From positions 1-64,000 of the forward strand of contig NZ_JACFTB010000008.1 in the NCBI RefSeq assembly GCF_014281965.1: DNA of 64,000 bases, in the 5' to 3' direction. Numbering within the stretch: position 1 is the stretch's first letter; each line of letters opens with the position of its first letter. Of this stretch, positions 53,675 through 62,075 are shown in pieces. This DNA comes from Rhodococcus sp. BP22. Its GTDB lineage: Bacteria > Actinomycetota > Actinomycetes > Mycobacteriales > Mycobacteriaceae. A program made the translations under genes and the position numbers. The notes under the pieces were generated by a model. It saw only the letters and a program-made list of their open reading frames with translations, ran no database searches and was not told the origin of the DNA.

Positions 53675-54442
53675 ATGGCAATCACTTCGAGCACCACCGA
53701 CGGAATCACCGTCGTCACGGTCGACTACCCACCCGTCAACGCGTATCCGACGCAAGGATGGTTCGACTTCGCTGACATAGTCACAGCAGCTAGCCGCGAC
53801 GAGAACACACGCGTCGTGGTCGTGCGAGCGGAGAACCGCGGGTTCTGCGCGGGCGTCGACATCAAGGAGTTCGCGCGCGACTCCGGGCACGGACGTCTCA
53901 TCGACGCCAACCGGGGATGCGCCGCAGCATTCGCAGCGGTCTACGACTGCGCGGTACCAGTCATCAGCGCCGTGCAGGGATTCTGCCTCGGCGGGGGCAT
54001 CGGGATCGTCGGTAACTCCGACATCATCGTTGCTTCCGATGACGCAACCTTCGGACTCCCCGAGGTCGACCGCGGCGCCCTGGGCGCGGCGACGCACCTG
54101 TCCCGACTTGTCCCGCAGCACCTGATGCGCGCGCTGTTCTTCACCGCGTCAACCATCACCGCGCAGCAGTTGGAGCACCACGGCTCGGTCTACCGAGTGG
54201 TTCCGCGAGCGGAACTGGACGATACTGCCTTGGAAATCGCACGCGATATCGCGGCCAAGGACCCGCGGGTGATCCGAGCCGCGAAGGAAGCACTCAACGG
54301 TATCGATCTGCAGCCGGTCCACAGAAGCTACCGCTACGAGCAGGGCTTCACCTTCGAACTGAACCTGTCGGGAGCCGCCGACGAGATCCGCGCATCGTTC
54401 GAGGACGATCTCGCACGTGCCAAAGGAGCAGCAGCAAAATGA
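53675..54442 (+). CDS. echA20: Crotonase-family ring-opening hydrolase EchA20
   Basis: 255 residues with the crotonase fold: RGFCAGVDIKEFAR and QGFCLGGGIGIVGNSDII form the oxyanion hole. EchA20 (Rv3550) hydrolyses a ring of the bicyclic HIP-derived CoA ester (D-ring opening) in the last stage of steroid breakdown. First gene behind the KstR2 site; overlaps ipdA by 4 bp. Confidence 0.92.
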   Translation: MAITSSTTDGITVVTVDYPPVNAYPTQGWFDFADIVTAASRDENTRVVVVRAENRGFCAGVDIKEFARDSGHGRLIDANRGCAAAFAAVYDCAVPVISAVQGFCLGGGIGIVGNSDIIVASDDATFGLPEVDRGALGAATHLSRLVPQHLMRALFFTASTITAQQLEHHGSVYRVVPRAELDDTALEIARDIAAKDPRVIRAAKEALNGIDLQPVHRSYRYEQGFTFELNLSGAADEIRASFEDDLARAKGAAAK

Positions 54443-55272
54443 CAGCAATGCGCAACAAAGTGATTACCGCCGACGACGTCGCGGGCCGGCTGAAGAGCGG
54501 CATGACGATCGGCATCGGGGGCTGGGGATCGCGTCGTAAGCCGATGGCTCTGATCCAGGCGATCCTCCGCTCGGACCTGACCGATCTGACTGTCGTCAGC
54601 TTCGGCGGACCGGACGTCGGCTTGCTCTGTGCAGCAGGGAAATTGAAGAAGCTCTACTTCGGCTTCGTCTCCCTCGACTCGATTCCGTACGACCCGTACT
54701 TCTCCGCAGCCCGCACGGCCGGAGCGATCGAGATCCGCGAGCTCGACGAGGGCATGGTCAACACCGGCCTCCAGGCCGCCGCACAGCGACTGCCGTTCCT
54801 GCCGATGCGTGCCGGTCTCGGTTCCGATGTGCCGAAGTACTTCCCCGAGTTGAAGACCGTTGTCTCGCCGTACGACGACGGCAGCGAACTCATCGCGATG
54901 CCTGCTCTCGAACTCGACGCCGCGCTGGTTCACCTGAACCTCGCCGACGCCCACGGCAACGCCGCATACCTCGGCCCTGACCCGTACTTCGACGACTTGT
55001 TCTGCCTTGCTGCCGAACAGCGTTTCGTTTCCGTCGAACGCATCGTCGATACCGCAGAACTTGTTGCGAGCGCTCCCCCGCAGGCTCTCCTGCTGAACCG
55101 AATGATGGTCGACGGCGTCGTGGAGGCACCGGGCGGTGCCGGATTCACCTCGTGCGTACCTGATTACGGTCGCGACGAAGAACTCCAGAAACAGTATGCG
55201 GAGGCAGCGTCCGAACCCGACGGGTGGAAGCGCTTCGCTCAGCTGACAAATCAGGAAGGGGCGTCCGCATGA
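54439..55272 (+). CDS. ipdA: Steroid ring-opening CoA hydrolase alpha subunit IpdA
   Basis: 277 residues, class I CoA-transferase fold (MTIGIGGWGSRRKPMALIQA, GGPDVGLLCAAGKLKKLYFG). IpdA (Rv3551) forms IpdAB with IpdB, which opens the last carbocycle (C ring) of COCHEA-CoA by retro-Claisen hydrolysis rather than CoA transfer. Overlaps echA20 and ipdB by 4 bp each. Confidence 0.93.
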   Translation: MTAMRNKVITADDVAGRLKSGMTIGIGGWGSRRKPMALIQAILRSDLTDLTVVSFGGPDVGLLCAAGKLKKLYFGFVSLDSIPYDPYFSAARTAGAIEIRELDEGMVNTGLQAAAQRLPFLPMRAGLGSDVPKYFPELKTVVSPYDDGSELIAMPALELDAALVHLNLADAHGNAAYLGPDPYFDDLFCLAAEQRFVSVERIVDTAELVASAPPQALLLNRMMVDGVVEAPGGAGFTSCVPDYGRDEELQKQYAEAASEPDGWKRFAQLTNQEGASA

Positions 55273-56015
55273 GCGGCATCGACATCACCCGGGCGGACAT
55301 CTGCGCAGTTGCATGCGCGGACATGTTCGCAGGCGCAGGCGAGATCATGGCAAGCCCGATGGGCCTCATGCCCAGCATCGGTGCCCGCCTAGCCAAACTC
55401 ACCACCGAGCCCGACCTACTCCTCTCCGACGGAGAGGCGTACCTCATGGCCGACACACCGGCACTCGGTGCCACCGGCGCGATCGAGGGATGGATCCCGT
55501 ACCGGAAGGTATTCGACGTCGTCGCCAGCGGTCGACGTCATGTCGTGATGGGCGCCAACCAGATCGACCGGTTCGGCAACCAGAACATTTCGCACTTCGG
55601 CCCGCACGACAAGCCGACCCGGCAGATGTTCGGCTCCCGCGGCGCCCCCGGCAACACGATCAATCACCGCACCAGTTACTGGATTGCGCGGCACTCGGCA
55701 CGCGTCTTCACCGAGACCGTCGATCTGGTGTCCGGTGTCGGTTACGACCGCGTCACCGACAACGCAGGGTTCGCCTACCACGATCTTCACCGGGTCGTCA
55801 CCAATCTGGGCGTATTCGACTTCTCCGGCGAGAACCACGCGATGCGCCTGCTCTCCGTGCATCCCGGAGTCACCGTCGACGAGGTGCTCGAGAACACCGG
55901 ATTCGAACTCGACACTGCCGATGTCACCGATTCCAGGCTCCCCACCGACGAAGAGATGACCTTGCTCGGCGTCATCGACCCCAAGGGGTCGCGTAGCCGC
56001 GAGGTCAAGGGATGA
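55269..56015 (+). CDS. ipdB: Steroid ring-opening CoA hydrolase beta subunit IpdB
   Basis: 248 residues from ATG 55269, which overlaps the ipdA stop (ATGA). Beta half of the CoA-transferase fold: GAGEIMASPMGLMPSIGARL, RHVVMGANQIDRFGNQNISH, GSRGAPGNTINHRTSYWIAR. Rv3552 homologue. Overlaps ipdC by 4 bp. Confidence 0.93.
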   Translation: MSGIDITRADICAVACADMFAGAGEIMASPMGLMPSIGARLAKLTTEPDLLLSDGEAYLMADTPALGATGAIEGWIPYRKVFDVVASGRRHVVMGANQIDRFGNQNISHFGPHDKPTRQMFGSRGAPGNTINHRTSYWIARHSARVFTETVDLVSGVGYDRVTDNAGFAYHDLHRVVTNLGVFDFSGENHAMRLLSVHPGVTVDEVLENTGFELDTADVTDSRLPTDEEMTLLGVIDPKGSRSREVKG

Positions 56016-57079
56016 CCGGCCTTCGCACGCCGCTGACCGAACTGGTCGGCATCGAACACCCCGTCGTTCAGACCGGTATGGGCTGGGTTGCCGGGCCGCG
56101 CCTGGTCGCGGCCACCGCCAACGCGGGCGGCCTCGGCATCCTGGCGTCGGCGACGATGACCTATGCCGAGCTCGAAGCGGCAGTGGCGAAAACGAAGACG
56201 TTGACCGACAAGCCCTTCGGCGTCAACATCCGTGCAGATGCCACCGACGCTCGGCAACGCATCGATCTCCTGATTCGGGAGAACGTGCGTGTCGCATCCT
56301 TCGCGCTGGCACCCAAGGAAGAACTCATCGCGCTGCTCAAAAAGGCAGGCGTAGTAGTAATTCCATCGATCGGTGCAGCCAAGCACGCCAAGAAGGTTGC
56401 AGCCTGGGGCGCCGACGCAGTCATCGTCCAGGGCGGCGAGGGCGGCGGTCACACCGGACCGGTCGCGACGACGCTTCTGCTCCCGTCAGTGCTCGACGCC
56501 GTCGACATCCCCGTGGTGGCGGCAGGCGGCTTCTATGACGGCCGCGGCCTCGCTGCGGCATTGGCCTACGGCGCGGCGGGCGTTGCGATGGGTACCCGAT
56601 TCCTGTTGACGCAGGAGAGCACGGTCCCTGATTCGGTCAAGCAGGAATACCTCAAACGGGGTCTGCAGGACACGACGGTCTCGCGACGCGTCGACGGCAT
56701 GCCGCACCGGGTGCTCAACACCGAATTGGTGACGAGCCTCGAGCAGTCGAACCCCGCTCGTGGCCTGTTTGCCGCAGTCGGAAATGCTCGCAAGTTCAAG
56801 TCGATGACCGGTATGACGTGGTCGAATCTCGCCCGCGACGGAATTGCGATGCGCCGCAGCAGCGATCGCACGTGGCAGCAGATCATCATGGCTGCGAACA
56901 CACCGATGCTGCTCAAAGCAGGGTTGGTCGACGGCGATACGCACGCTGGTGTGTTGGCTTCGGGTCAGGTTGTCGGAATGATCGAAGACCTGCCGACCTG
57001 TGCCGAGCTGATCTCCTCGATCGTCGAAGACGCAGTGCGTCGGATCGAGGACATCCAGAAGTTCACGACCGTCAGCTGA
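56012..57079 (+). CDS. ipdC: FMN-dependent oxidoreductase IpdC
   Basis: 355 residues of the nitronate monooxygenase-like TIM-barrel family: VQTGMGWVAGPRLVAATANA, GGEGGGHTGPVATTLLLPS, VVAAGGFYDGRGLAAALAYG, GVAMGTRFLLTQEST. IpdC (Rv3553) is needed for the oxidation step that prepares the HIP-CoA-derived hydroxy ester for ring opening. Last gene of the overlapping echA20-ipdA-ipdB-ipdC operon. Confidence 0.92.
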   Translation: MTGLRTPLTELVGIEHPVVQTGMGWVAGPRLVAATANAGGLGILASATMTYAELEAAVAKTKTLTDKPFGVNIRADATDARQRIDLLIRENVRVASFALAPKEELIALLKKAGVVVIPSIGAAKHAKKVAAWGADAVIVQGGEGGGHTGPVATTLLLPSVLDAVDIPVVAAGGFYDGRGLAAALAYGAAGVAMGTRFLLTQESTVPDSVKQEYLKRGLQDTTVSRRVDGMPHRVLNTELVTSLEQSNPARGLFAAVGNARKFKSMTGMTWSNLARDGIAMRRSSDRTWQQIIMAANTPMLLKAGLVDGDTHAGVLASGQVVGMIEDLPTCAELISSIVEDAVRRIEDIQKFTTVS

Positions 57080-57135
57080 TCGACCTTCTGTCACCGCCCT
57101 CCACCGATATCGCCCCCTGCCAGATCAGCCGAGAG

Positions 57136-57414
57136 CTAGGAAGCGGAAGCCTTTGCGGCAATCCGCGCCTGGACCTCGGGCCTGCGCAGGGGCGGGACGG
57201 TGGGGGGCGGTTGGCGTCTATCGGGCAGCGCGTCGAGCAGTCGGTGCGTGGTGGCAGTCACCTCCGCGACGGCCTGCTCGAACGCCTCCCGGGTGGCGTC
57301 GGACGTCTTCTGGACGCCACTGATCTTGCGAACGTACTGTCTTGCCGCAGCCTCGATCTCATCGTCCGTGGCGTGCGGTTCGAGCCCGCGCAGGGTCGTG
57401 ATGTTTCGGCACAT
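57136..57414 (-). CDS. DUF2277 small protein
   Basis: 92 residues beginning MCRNITTLRGLEPHATDDEI, the typical DUF2277 start, with a helical body (ARQYVRKISGVQKTSDATRE) and a Pro/Arg-rich tail. Function unknown. A GTG at 57423 could add three residues. It follows the TetR gene on the same strand (33-bp gap). Confidence 0.85.
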   Translation of the reverse strand: MCRNITTLRGLEPHATDDEIEAAARQYVRKISGVQKTSDATREAFEQAVAEVTATTHRLLDALPDRRQPPPTVPPLRRPEVQARIAAKASAS

Positions 57415-57447
57415 AGCCGCCACGATAGTCCTGGTCGTGCGATCCTT

Positions 57448-58023
57448 CTAGAGCCTGAGAAGTCCCTCGAGCGCACGTAGGCACAGTGCGCGCACATCTT
57501 CTTCGGAGATGGTCCGGCGGTCCATCCAGTCGAGGCATACAGCCCGCACGAACGACACCCATCCCCGTAGCGCCGTTCTGAGAACCTCGTCCTCTCGGAT
57601 CTCTGGGGGAAGGGCGGCAAGGATGCGATCCTGCTGCACCCCGAGTTCGGCCGTCACCATCGCCTGAATCTCGGTGTCTCCGGACATCGCTCCTCGGTTG
57701 ACCGCGCGGATTCCGTGTTCGTGGGCGAGCACGTAACCGATGTATGCATCGAGCCCCGCTGCAACCTGCTCGGTGATCGGGCGCGAGGTATCGGGGGCCG
57801 TCATCTCGAGAATCCGTGCCGACTCGACGCGAATGATCTCGGCGAAGAAGTCACGCTTCGAGGAAAAGTAGTGGTACATCAATCCGCGTGAGACGCCTGC
57901 GAGATCGGCGACCTCCTCGATCCACACGTCTTCGTACGGCCGCTCGGCGAACAGGCGGGACCCGATGTCGAGCAATTGTGCGCGTCGCAGATCAGGTGAC
58001 AGGCGTTTACGTGGGCTGGACAT
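57448..58023 (-). CDS. TetR family transcriptional regulator
   Basis: 191 residues from ATG 58023 (MSSPRKRLSPDLRRAQLLDI); the frame extends to 58200 through a hairpin, which is not coding. N-terminal HTH (EEVADLAGVSRGLMYHYFSS) and a helical ligand domain. No clear operator was found beside it. Target unknown; it may control itself and the DUF2277 gene. Confidence 0.9.
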   Translation of the reverse strand: MSSPRKRLSPDLRRAQLLDIGSRLFAERPYEDVWIEEVADLAGVSRGLMYHYFSSKRDFFAEIIRVESARILEMTAPDTSRPITEQVAAGLDAYIGYVLAHEHGIRAVNRGAMSGDTEIQAMVTAELGVQQDRILAALPPEIREDEVLRTALRGWVSFVRAVCLDWMDRRTISEEDVRALCLRALEGLLRL

Positions 58024-58062
58024 CGTGTTCGCGATGTTACTAGGCAGCACTTCGAGACAAAG

Positions 58063-58105
58063 ATGGACGTGGACTCCGCCGAATGCTCGGGGAGTCCACG
58101 TCCAT
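58063..58105. terminator. 15-bp hairpin between the ABC-2-like gene and the TetR gene
   Basis: ATGGACGTGGACTCC (58063-58077) pairs fully with GGAGTCCACGTCCAT (58091-58105) across 13 nt. It lies 7 bp after the stop of the minus-strand membrane protein gene. Confidence 0.8.
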
Positions 58106-58112
58106 TGTCGGG

Positions 58113-59222
58113 TCAGTGTGCGGCGTGCGCCGCAACATCCTTCGACGTCTTCTTGGGCCGGTGGGTGAAGACCAGCAGTGCCACGGTGAGGACGAGCCAT
58201 CCGCCCAGGATGAACAGTCCCTTGTCGACGCCAGTACTACCGAAGTAAACGATGGAACGGGCCGCATCCATCGCCCCTGAGCCGATCCAGAAGTTGCTGA
58301 CACCCGACCAGAATCCGGGGAGGAAGTCGACCGGGATAGCCGCACCTGCGCTGGGGAAGTTCAGGAAGATCATCAGGAGCATCACCACCATGATCGCGGC
58401 ATGGCCGAATACCTTGTTGGCCAGAATGCTGACCAGTCCGACGGTGAAGGTATAGGTGAAGATCACCGCGAGCATCGCCAGGTTCTCCACGAACGAAGCT
58501 GCGTAGAACCCCACGAATATCGACGACACGAGGTACGACAACGCGATACCGATGACGGACATTGCAGTGAGAATTCCGAGCTTGGGTCGCATCTTCATGG
58601 CCGGGGCAACCTGCGCGAGGACGGTGATCGTCAGATAGCCGATGATCGTGGACACCACGAGCAGGTAGAACAACGCTTGGCCGGTGGGGTCATCGGGTGC
58701 GAGCGGCGCGTGATCGACGATGTTCGCCGGTTGTCCCTGGGCAGCGGCAAGTGGTTGGGTCAACCCCTCGACGGCTTGCACGAGCACCGGACCCTCGGCG
58801 GACGCGACGTGCACGGTCATAGGTGAACCCAGTTCGATGACGCCGGCAATCTCGCGGCCTTGCAGGCGTTCGATCGCTGCAGCGGTGTCTGTCGATGCCT
58901 GGAGGTCGAATTTGCCCTCGACTTTGCTCGCGAGTTGATCGACGAGTGCAGTGGTGGAGGACTCCGGACCGGTGACCACTATTTCCACATTCCGGGGTGT
59001 CGGATTGTGAAAGGCGCTCACATAGCAGAGCGCGAACATCACGGCGAAGAAGATCGGAAACACCATCGCTTCGACGACGGAGCGCCACGCGGTCCGACCG
59101 TCGGCAGGAGCGGACGCCGATGCTTGGGAATGCTCCAAAATATGAGCGGGTGCGATGGCTTCGGTGTCGGCCCCGAAGGCCTGATCCCAGTCGGGATGCC
59201 GGTGGTCACTGGAGTGTGGCAT
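58113..59222 (-). CDS. ABC-2/YhgE-like membrane protein
   Basis: 369 residues from ATG 59222 (MPHSSDHRHPDW). One membrane segment (about 53-72), an outer domain of about 110 residues (RNVEIVVTGPESSTTALVDQ ... REIAGVIELGSPMTVHVAS), then five to six membrane segments. This is the layout of ABC-2-type permeases and YhgE/Pip-like proteins. No ATPase gene is adjacent. It is divergent from a TetR gene with a doubled palindromic operator between, so it is probably a drug- or lipid-exporter-like protein repressed by that TetR. Confidence 0.82.
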   Translation of the reverse strand: MPHSSDHRHPDWDQAFGADTEAIAPAHILEHSQASASAPADGRTAWRSVVEAMVFPIFFAVMFALCYVSAFHNPTPRNVEIVVTGPESSTTALVDQLASKVEGKFDLQASTDTAAAIERLQGREIAGVIELGSPMTVHVASAEGPVLVQAVEGLTQPLAAAQGQPANIVDHAPLAPDDPTGQALFYLLVVSTIIGYLTITVLAQVAPAMKMRPKLGILTAMSVIGIALSYLVSSIFVGFYAASFVENLAMLAVIFTYTFTVGLVSILANKVFGHAAIMVVMLLMIFLNFPSAGAAIPVDFLPGFWSGVSNFWIGSGAMDAARSIVYFGSTGVDKGLFILGGWLVLTVALLVFTHRPKKTSKDVAAHAAH

Positions 59223-59269
59223 GCGCAACAGACCTTTCAGTTCAAGTGTCAACGATGATGACAAACAAC

Positions 59270-59310
59270 AGTCAACAGTGTTGACAGTGGATTTGTCAAC
59301 ACTGTTGACT
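59270..59310. promoter_or_regulatory. Doubled palindromic TetR operator
   Basis: GTCAACAGTGTTGAC (59271-59285) and GTCAACACTGTTGAC (59295-59309) are each 7-1-7 palindromes, 24 bp centre to centre, and together form a perfect 17-bp inverted repeat around GTGGATT. A half-like copy GTCAACGATGATGAC lies at 59248-59262. TATGAT (59310-59315) may be the -10 of the TetR gene. Confidence 0.9.
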
Positions 59311-59324
59311 ATGATTGGTGGCAA

Positions 59325-59960
59325 GTGGTTGATCAAACCGAACGAAGGATGCGAAGCATGCTGGTCGAGATCTCAGACGAGGGCGCCCGGTCGGGTACCG
59401 CTCACAACCGCCAAGCCGTACAGGCCGCCGCGGCGCAACTGTTCGCCGAACAAGGCTTCGCCGCCACCGGGGTCCGTGACATCGCCAGACACGCCGGCGT
59501 GGATCCAGCGCTGGTCATTCGATACTTCGGCTCCAAGGAAAAGCTCTTCGTTCGCACGATGACGATGTCCGACGCGTTCGTAGAGGTCATGCAAGGCCCA
59601 CTCGATGAATTAGGCAGGGCGTTGGTCGATTTCGTGGTCCGAAGAACACGTCAGCGACAGGTGGGCACTTCGGCTGCCGTCTATGCAGCACTCGTTCGCG
59701 CATCGGATCGCCCAGTGGTCCGCGAACACCTGCAGGAAGCGATCGAGCAGATGATTATTGCGCCACTCGCTCCGCGGCTTTCCGGTGGCGACGCCGAGTT
59801 GCGTGCTCATCTGCTCGCAGCTCAGCTATCCGGACTTATGACCGCTCTGTACGTCGTCGAAAGCCCGTGGCTGCTCGCCGCATCTACCGATACCATCGTC
59901 GAAAGCTACGGCGACGCACTACAAACCGTCATCGATGGCGAGCCGCGCCACCGGGGGTAG
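59325..59960 (+). CDS. TetR family transcriptional regulator
   Basis: 211 residues. N-terminal HTH: AAAAQLFAEQGFAATGVRDI, ARHAGVDPALVIRYFGSKEK; C-terminal ligand domain. GTG 59325 lies 9 bp after a -10-like TATGAT, suggesting a leaderless transcript; ATG 59349 and 59358 are alternatives. It probably binds the doubled palindrome upstream and represses itself and the divergent exporter-like gene. Confidence 0.9.
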   Translation: MVDQTERRMRSMLVEISDEGARSGTAHNRQAVQAAAAQLFAEQGFAATGVRDIARHAGVDPALVIRYFGSKEKLFVRTMTMSDAFVEVMQGPLDELGRALVDFVVRRTRQRQVGTSAAVYAALVRASDRPVVREHLQEAIEQMIIAPLAPRLSGGDAELRAHLLAAQLSGLMTALYVVESPWLLAASTDTIVESYGDALQTVIDGEPRHRG

Positions 59961-59980
59961 ACACGCAGGGGGAACCGATC

Positions 59981-60634
59981 GTGAAGGTCGACTTCAAGAA
60001 ACAGATCCAGACGTACACCGCACCTCGAGGCAGATTCGAGGTCGTCACCGTGCCGGACATGACGTTCTTGATGATCGACGGCCACGGGGATCCCAACACC
60101 TCCGCCGCCTACCGGGATGCTCTGGCCACGATCTATCCCGTTGCATACAAATTGAAGTTCTTCAGCAAGAACGAGCTCGATCGCGACTACACCGTGATGC
60201 CACTCGAAGCGCTCTGGTGGTCCACCGATATGGATTCGTTCACTTCGGCTCGGGACAAGTCCCAATGGGACTGGACGGTGATGATCATGACTCCCGACTG
60301 GATCACCGATGAGCATTACGACGCAACGCGGCGCACGGTCGAACGAAACGGTGGCGCGCCTGCCCTCCACGCGCTTCGGCGCGAAACACTCAGCGAAGGG
60401 CTCGCTGTCCAGACCCTCCACATCGGCCCCTACGACGACGAGGGGCCCGTGCTCGACCGGATGCATTACGAGTTCATCCCATCGCAGTCGCTACGGATGG
60501 CAGGCAAGCACCACGAGGTCTACCTCAGCGACGTACGTCGCACCGCCCCGGACAAGCTGAAGACGATCCTGCGCCAGCCCGTCACCCAGGCCGACATTAC
60601 TTCTCCGAGTGAGAAGTTGACACTGATTCAGTAG
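59981..60634 (+). CDS. GyrI-like small-molecule-binding domain protein
   Basis: 217 residues from GTG 59981 with GGGGG-type ribosome site (CAGGGGGAACC). GyrI-like fold: VPDMTFLMIDGHGDPNTSAA, DYTVMPLEALWWSTD, VQTLHIGPYDDEGPVLDRMH, HHEVYLSDVRR. Such domains bind small molecules or inhibit enzymes. It lies 20 bp after the TetR gene, so both may be one unit, and 52 bp before the P450 gene. Confidence 0.87.
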   Translation: MKVDFKKQIQTYTAPRGRFEVVTVPDMTFLMIDGHGDPNTSAAYRDALATIYPVAYKLKFFSKNELDRDYTVMPLEALWWSTDMDSFTSARDKSQWDWTVMIMTPDWITDEHYDATRRTVERNGGAPALHALRRETLSEGLAVQTLHIGPYDDEGPVLDRMHYEFIPSQSLRMAGKHHEVYLSDVRRTAPDKLKTILRQPVTQADITSPSEKLTLIQ

Positions 60635-60642
60635 CGAGTAGG

Positions 60643-60672
60643 TTCACTGTTGTATTCGAGTTCAGTAGTGAA
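60643..60672. promoter_or_regulatory. Inverted repeat before the P450 gene
   Basis: TTCACT (60643-60648) and AGTGAA (60667-60672) are inverted across 18 nt, 14 bp before the P450 start; TTCAGTAG also repeats at 60627-60634 and 60661-60668. Possible operator. Confidence 0.4.
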
Positions 60673-60686
60673 TCGGGAGGGTCAGC

Positions 60687-62075
60687 ATGGTCTCCGACGT
60701 CGACGTGGCGACGCACGCACTTCCGCACCCGAGTAAGCGCCTCCCGTTCCTCGGTGATGTCGTCGGAGTACACGCATCGACGCCCGTTCAGGATTCGATC
60801 GCCCTTGCCGGGGAGCTAGGCCCGATCTTCGAACGAGTGGTCATGGGGCGCCAATATGTGATGGTCTCCGGCGCCGACCTGGCCGGGGAGTTGTGCGACG
60901 AGCATCGGTTCGTCAAACACGTGTCCCCCGCTATCGTGGGCTTGCGCTCGATCGGAGGCGATGCTCTGTTCACTGCACATTCGGACGAGCCGAACTGGCA
61001 GAAGGCACACGATCTACTCCGCCCGGCCTTCACCCAGCCTGCAATGCGCAGCTACCACCACATCATGGTCGACGTCGCAGCCGATCTCACGGCGCACTGG
61101 CGCTCGCACACCAAGGTCGACGTGTCCGCCGACATGACCAAGCTGACCCTCGACACCATCGGCAGAACCGGATTCAGCTATGGGTTCGACTCGTTCAACC
61201 GCGACAAGCCGCACCCTTTCGTCGACGCGATGGTCGGGGTCCTCTCACACAATCAGCGACGCGAAATCGTGCCGATCCCATGGCTGGCCGACATCGTTTT
61301 TCGCAACGCTGACCGTAGGAACGAACGCGACAAGCACTACATCGCAACCCTTCTCGACGACATCGTGCGCACTCGCCGCGATGCGGGCACGTCGGGGCAA
61401 GGAGATCTTCTCGACATCATGCTCGATGCTGCGCGTGACGCCGACAATCCCAATGCACTGAGCGAGATCAACATTCGCCAGCAGATCGTGACGTTCCTGA
61501 TCGCCGGCCACGAAACCACCTCGGGCGCGCTGTCTTTCGCTCTGTACTACCTCTCGCAGCACCCCGACATTCTCGAGGCCGCGCGCGCCGAAGTCGACGA
61601 GGTATGGGGTTCACAGACCCCGGAGTTCGAGCAGGTCCCCAAGCTCCGCCTGGTTCGACGCATCCTCGACGAGAGTTTGCGGCTCTGGCCGACTGCGCCT
61701 GCATTCGCCCGTGAAGCGCGCGAAGACACCTCGATCGGCGGCATCCATTCGATGAAGAAGGGCGATTGGGCGTTCGTTCTCATCCCTGGTCTGCACCGAG
61801 ACCCGGTCTGGGGCGAAAACCCCGACGCCTTCGACCCCGATCGGTTCCTTTCCGCCAATGTTCGGTCACGGCCGGGGCACGTCTACAAGCCCTGGGGTAC
61901 GGGTGAACGCGCATGCATCGGTCGGCAGTTCGCCATTCATGAGGCAGTGCTCGTTCTCGGAACCATACTGCAGCAGTTCGACATTCGGGCCGACCCCGAC
62001 TACCGGTTGAAGATCGAGGAACGGCTGACGTTGATGCCGAAGAACTTCGAGCTGACGGTGTCAGTCCGGAAGTAG
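60687..62075 (+). CDS. Stand-alone cytochrome P450 resembling the CYP102 (BM3) haem domain
   Basis: 462 residues. The sequence is of the CYP102 type: LPFLGDVVG at the start, GGDALFTAHSDEPNWQKAHD LLRPAF, I-helix IAGHETTSGALSF, K-helix Glu-Arg in DESLRLWP, and haem site WGTGERACIGRQFAIHEA with Cys410. BM3-like enzymes hydroxylate fatty acids and carry a fused reductase; here the protein ends where the haem domain ends, so it needs separate redox partners. No reductase is adjacent. Its end overlaps dinB by 15 bp tail to tail. Confidence 0.88.
   Translation: MVSDVDVATHALPHPSKRLPFLGDVVGVHASTPVQDSIALAGELGPIFERVVMGRQYVMVSGADLAGELCDEHRFVKHVSPAIVGLRSIGGDALFTAHSDEPNWQKAHDLLRPAFTQPAMRSYHHIMVDVAADLTAHWRSHTKVDVSADMTKLTLDTIGRTGFSYGFDSFNRDKPHPFVDAMVGVLSHNQRREIVPIPWLADIVFRNADRRNERDKHYIATLLDDIVRTRRDAGTSGQGDLLDIMLDAARDADNPNALSEINIRQQIVTFLIAGHETTSGALSFALYYLSQHPDILEAARAEVDEVWGSQTPEFEQVPKLRLVRRILDESLRLWPTAPAFAREAREDTSIGGIHSMKKGDWAFVLIPGLHRDPVWGENPDAFDPDRFLSANVRSRPGHVYKPWGTGERACIGRQFAIHEAVLVLGTILQQFDIRADPDYRLKIEERLTLMPKNFELTVSVRK

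Noticed and set aside
58024-58200. 59-residue N-terminal extension of the TetR protein
   Set aside because: It would translate a 15-bp terminator hairpin and overlap the end of the neighbouring gene.
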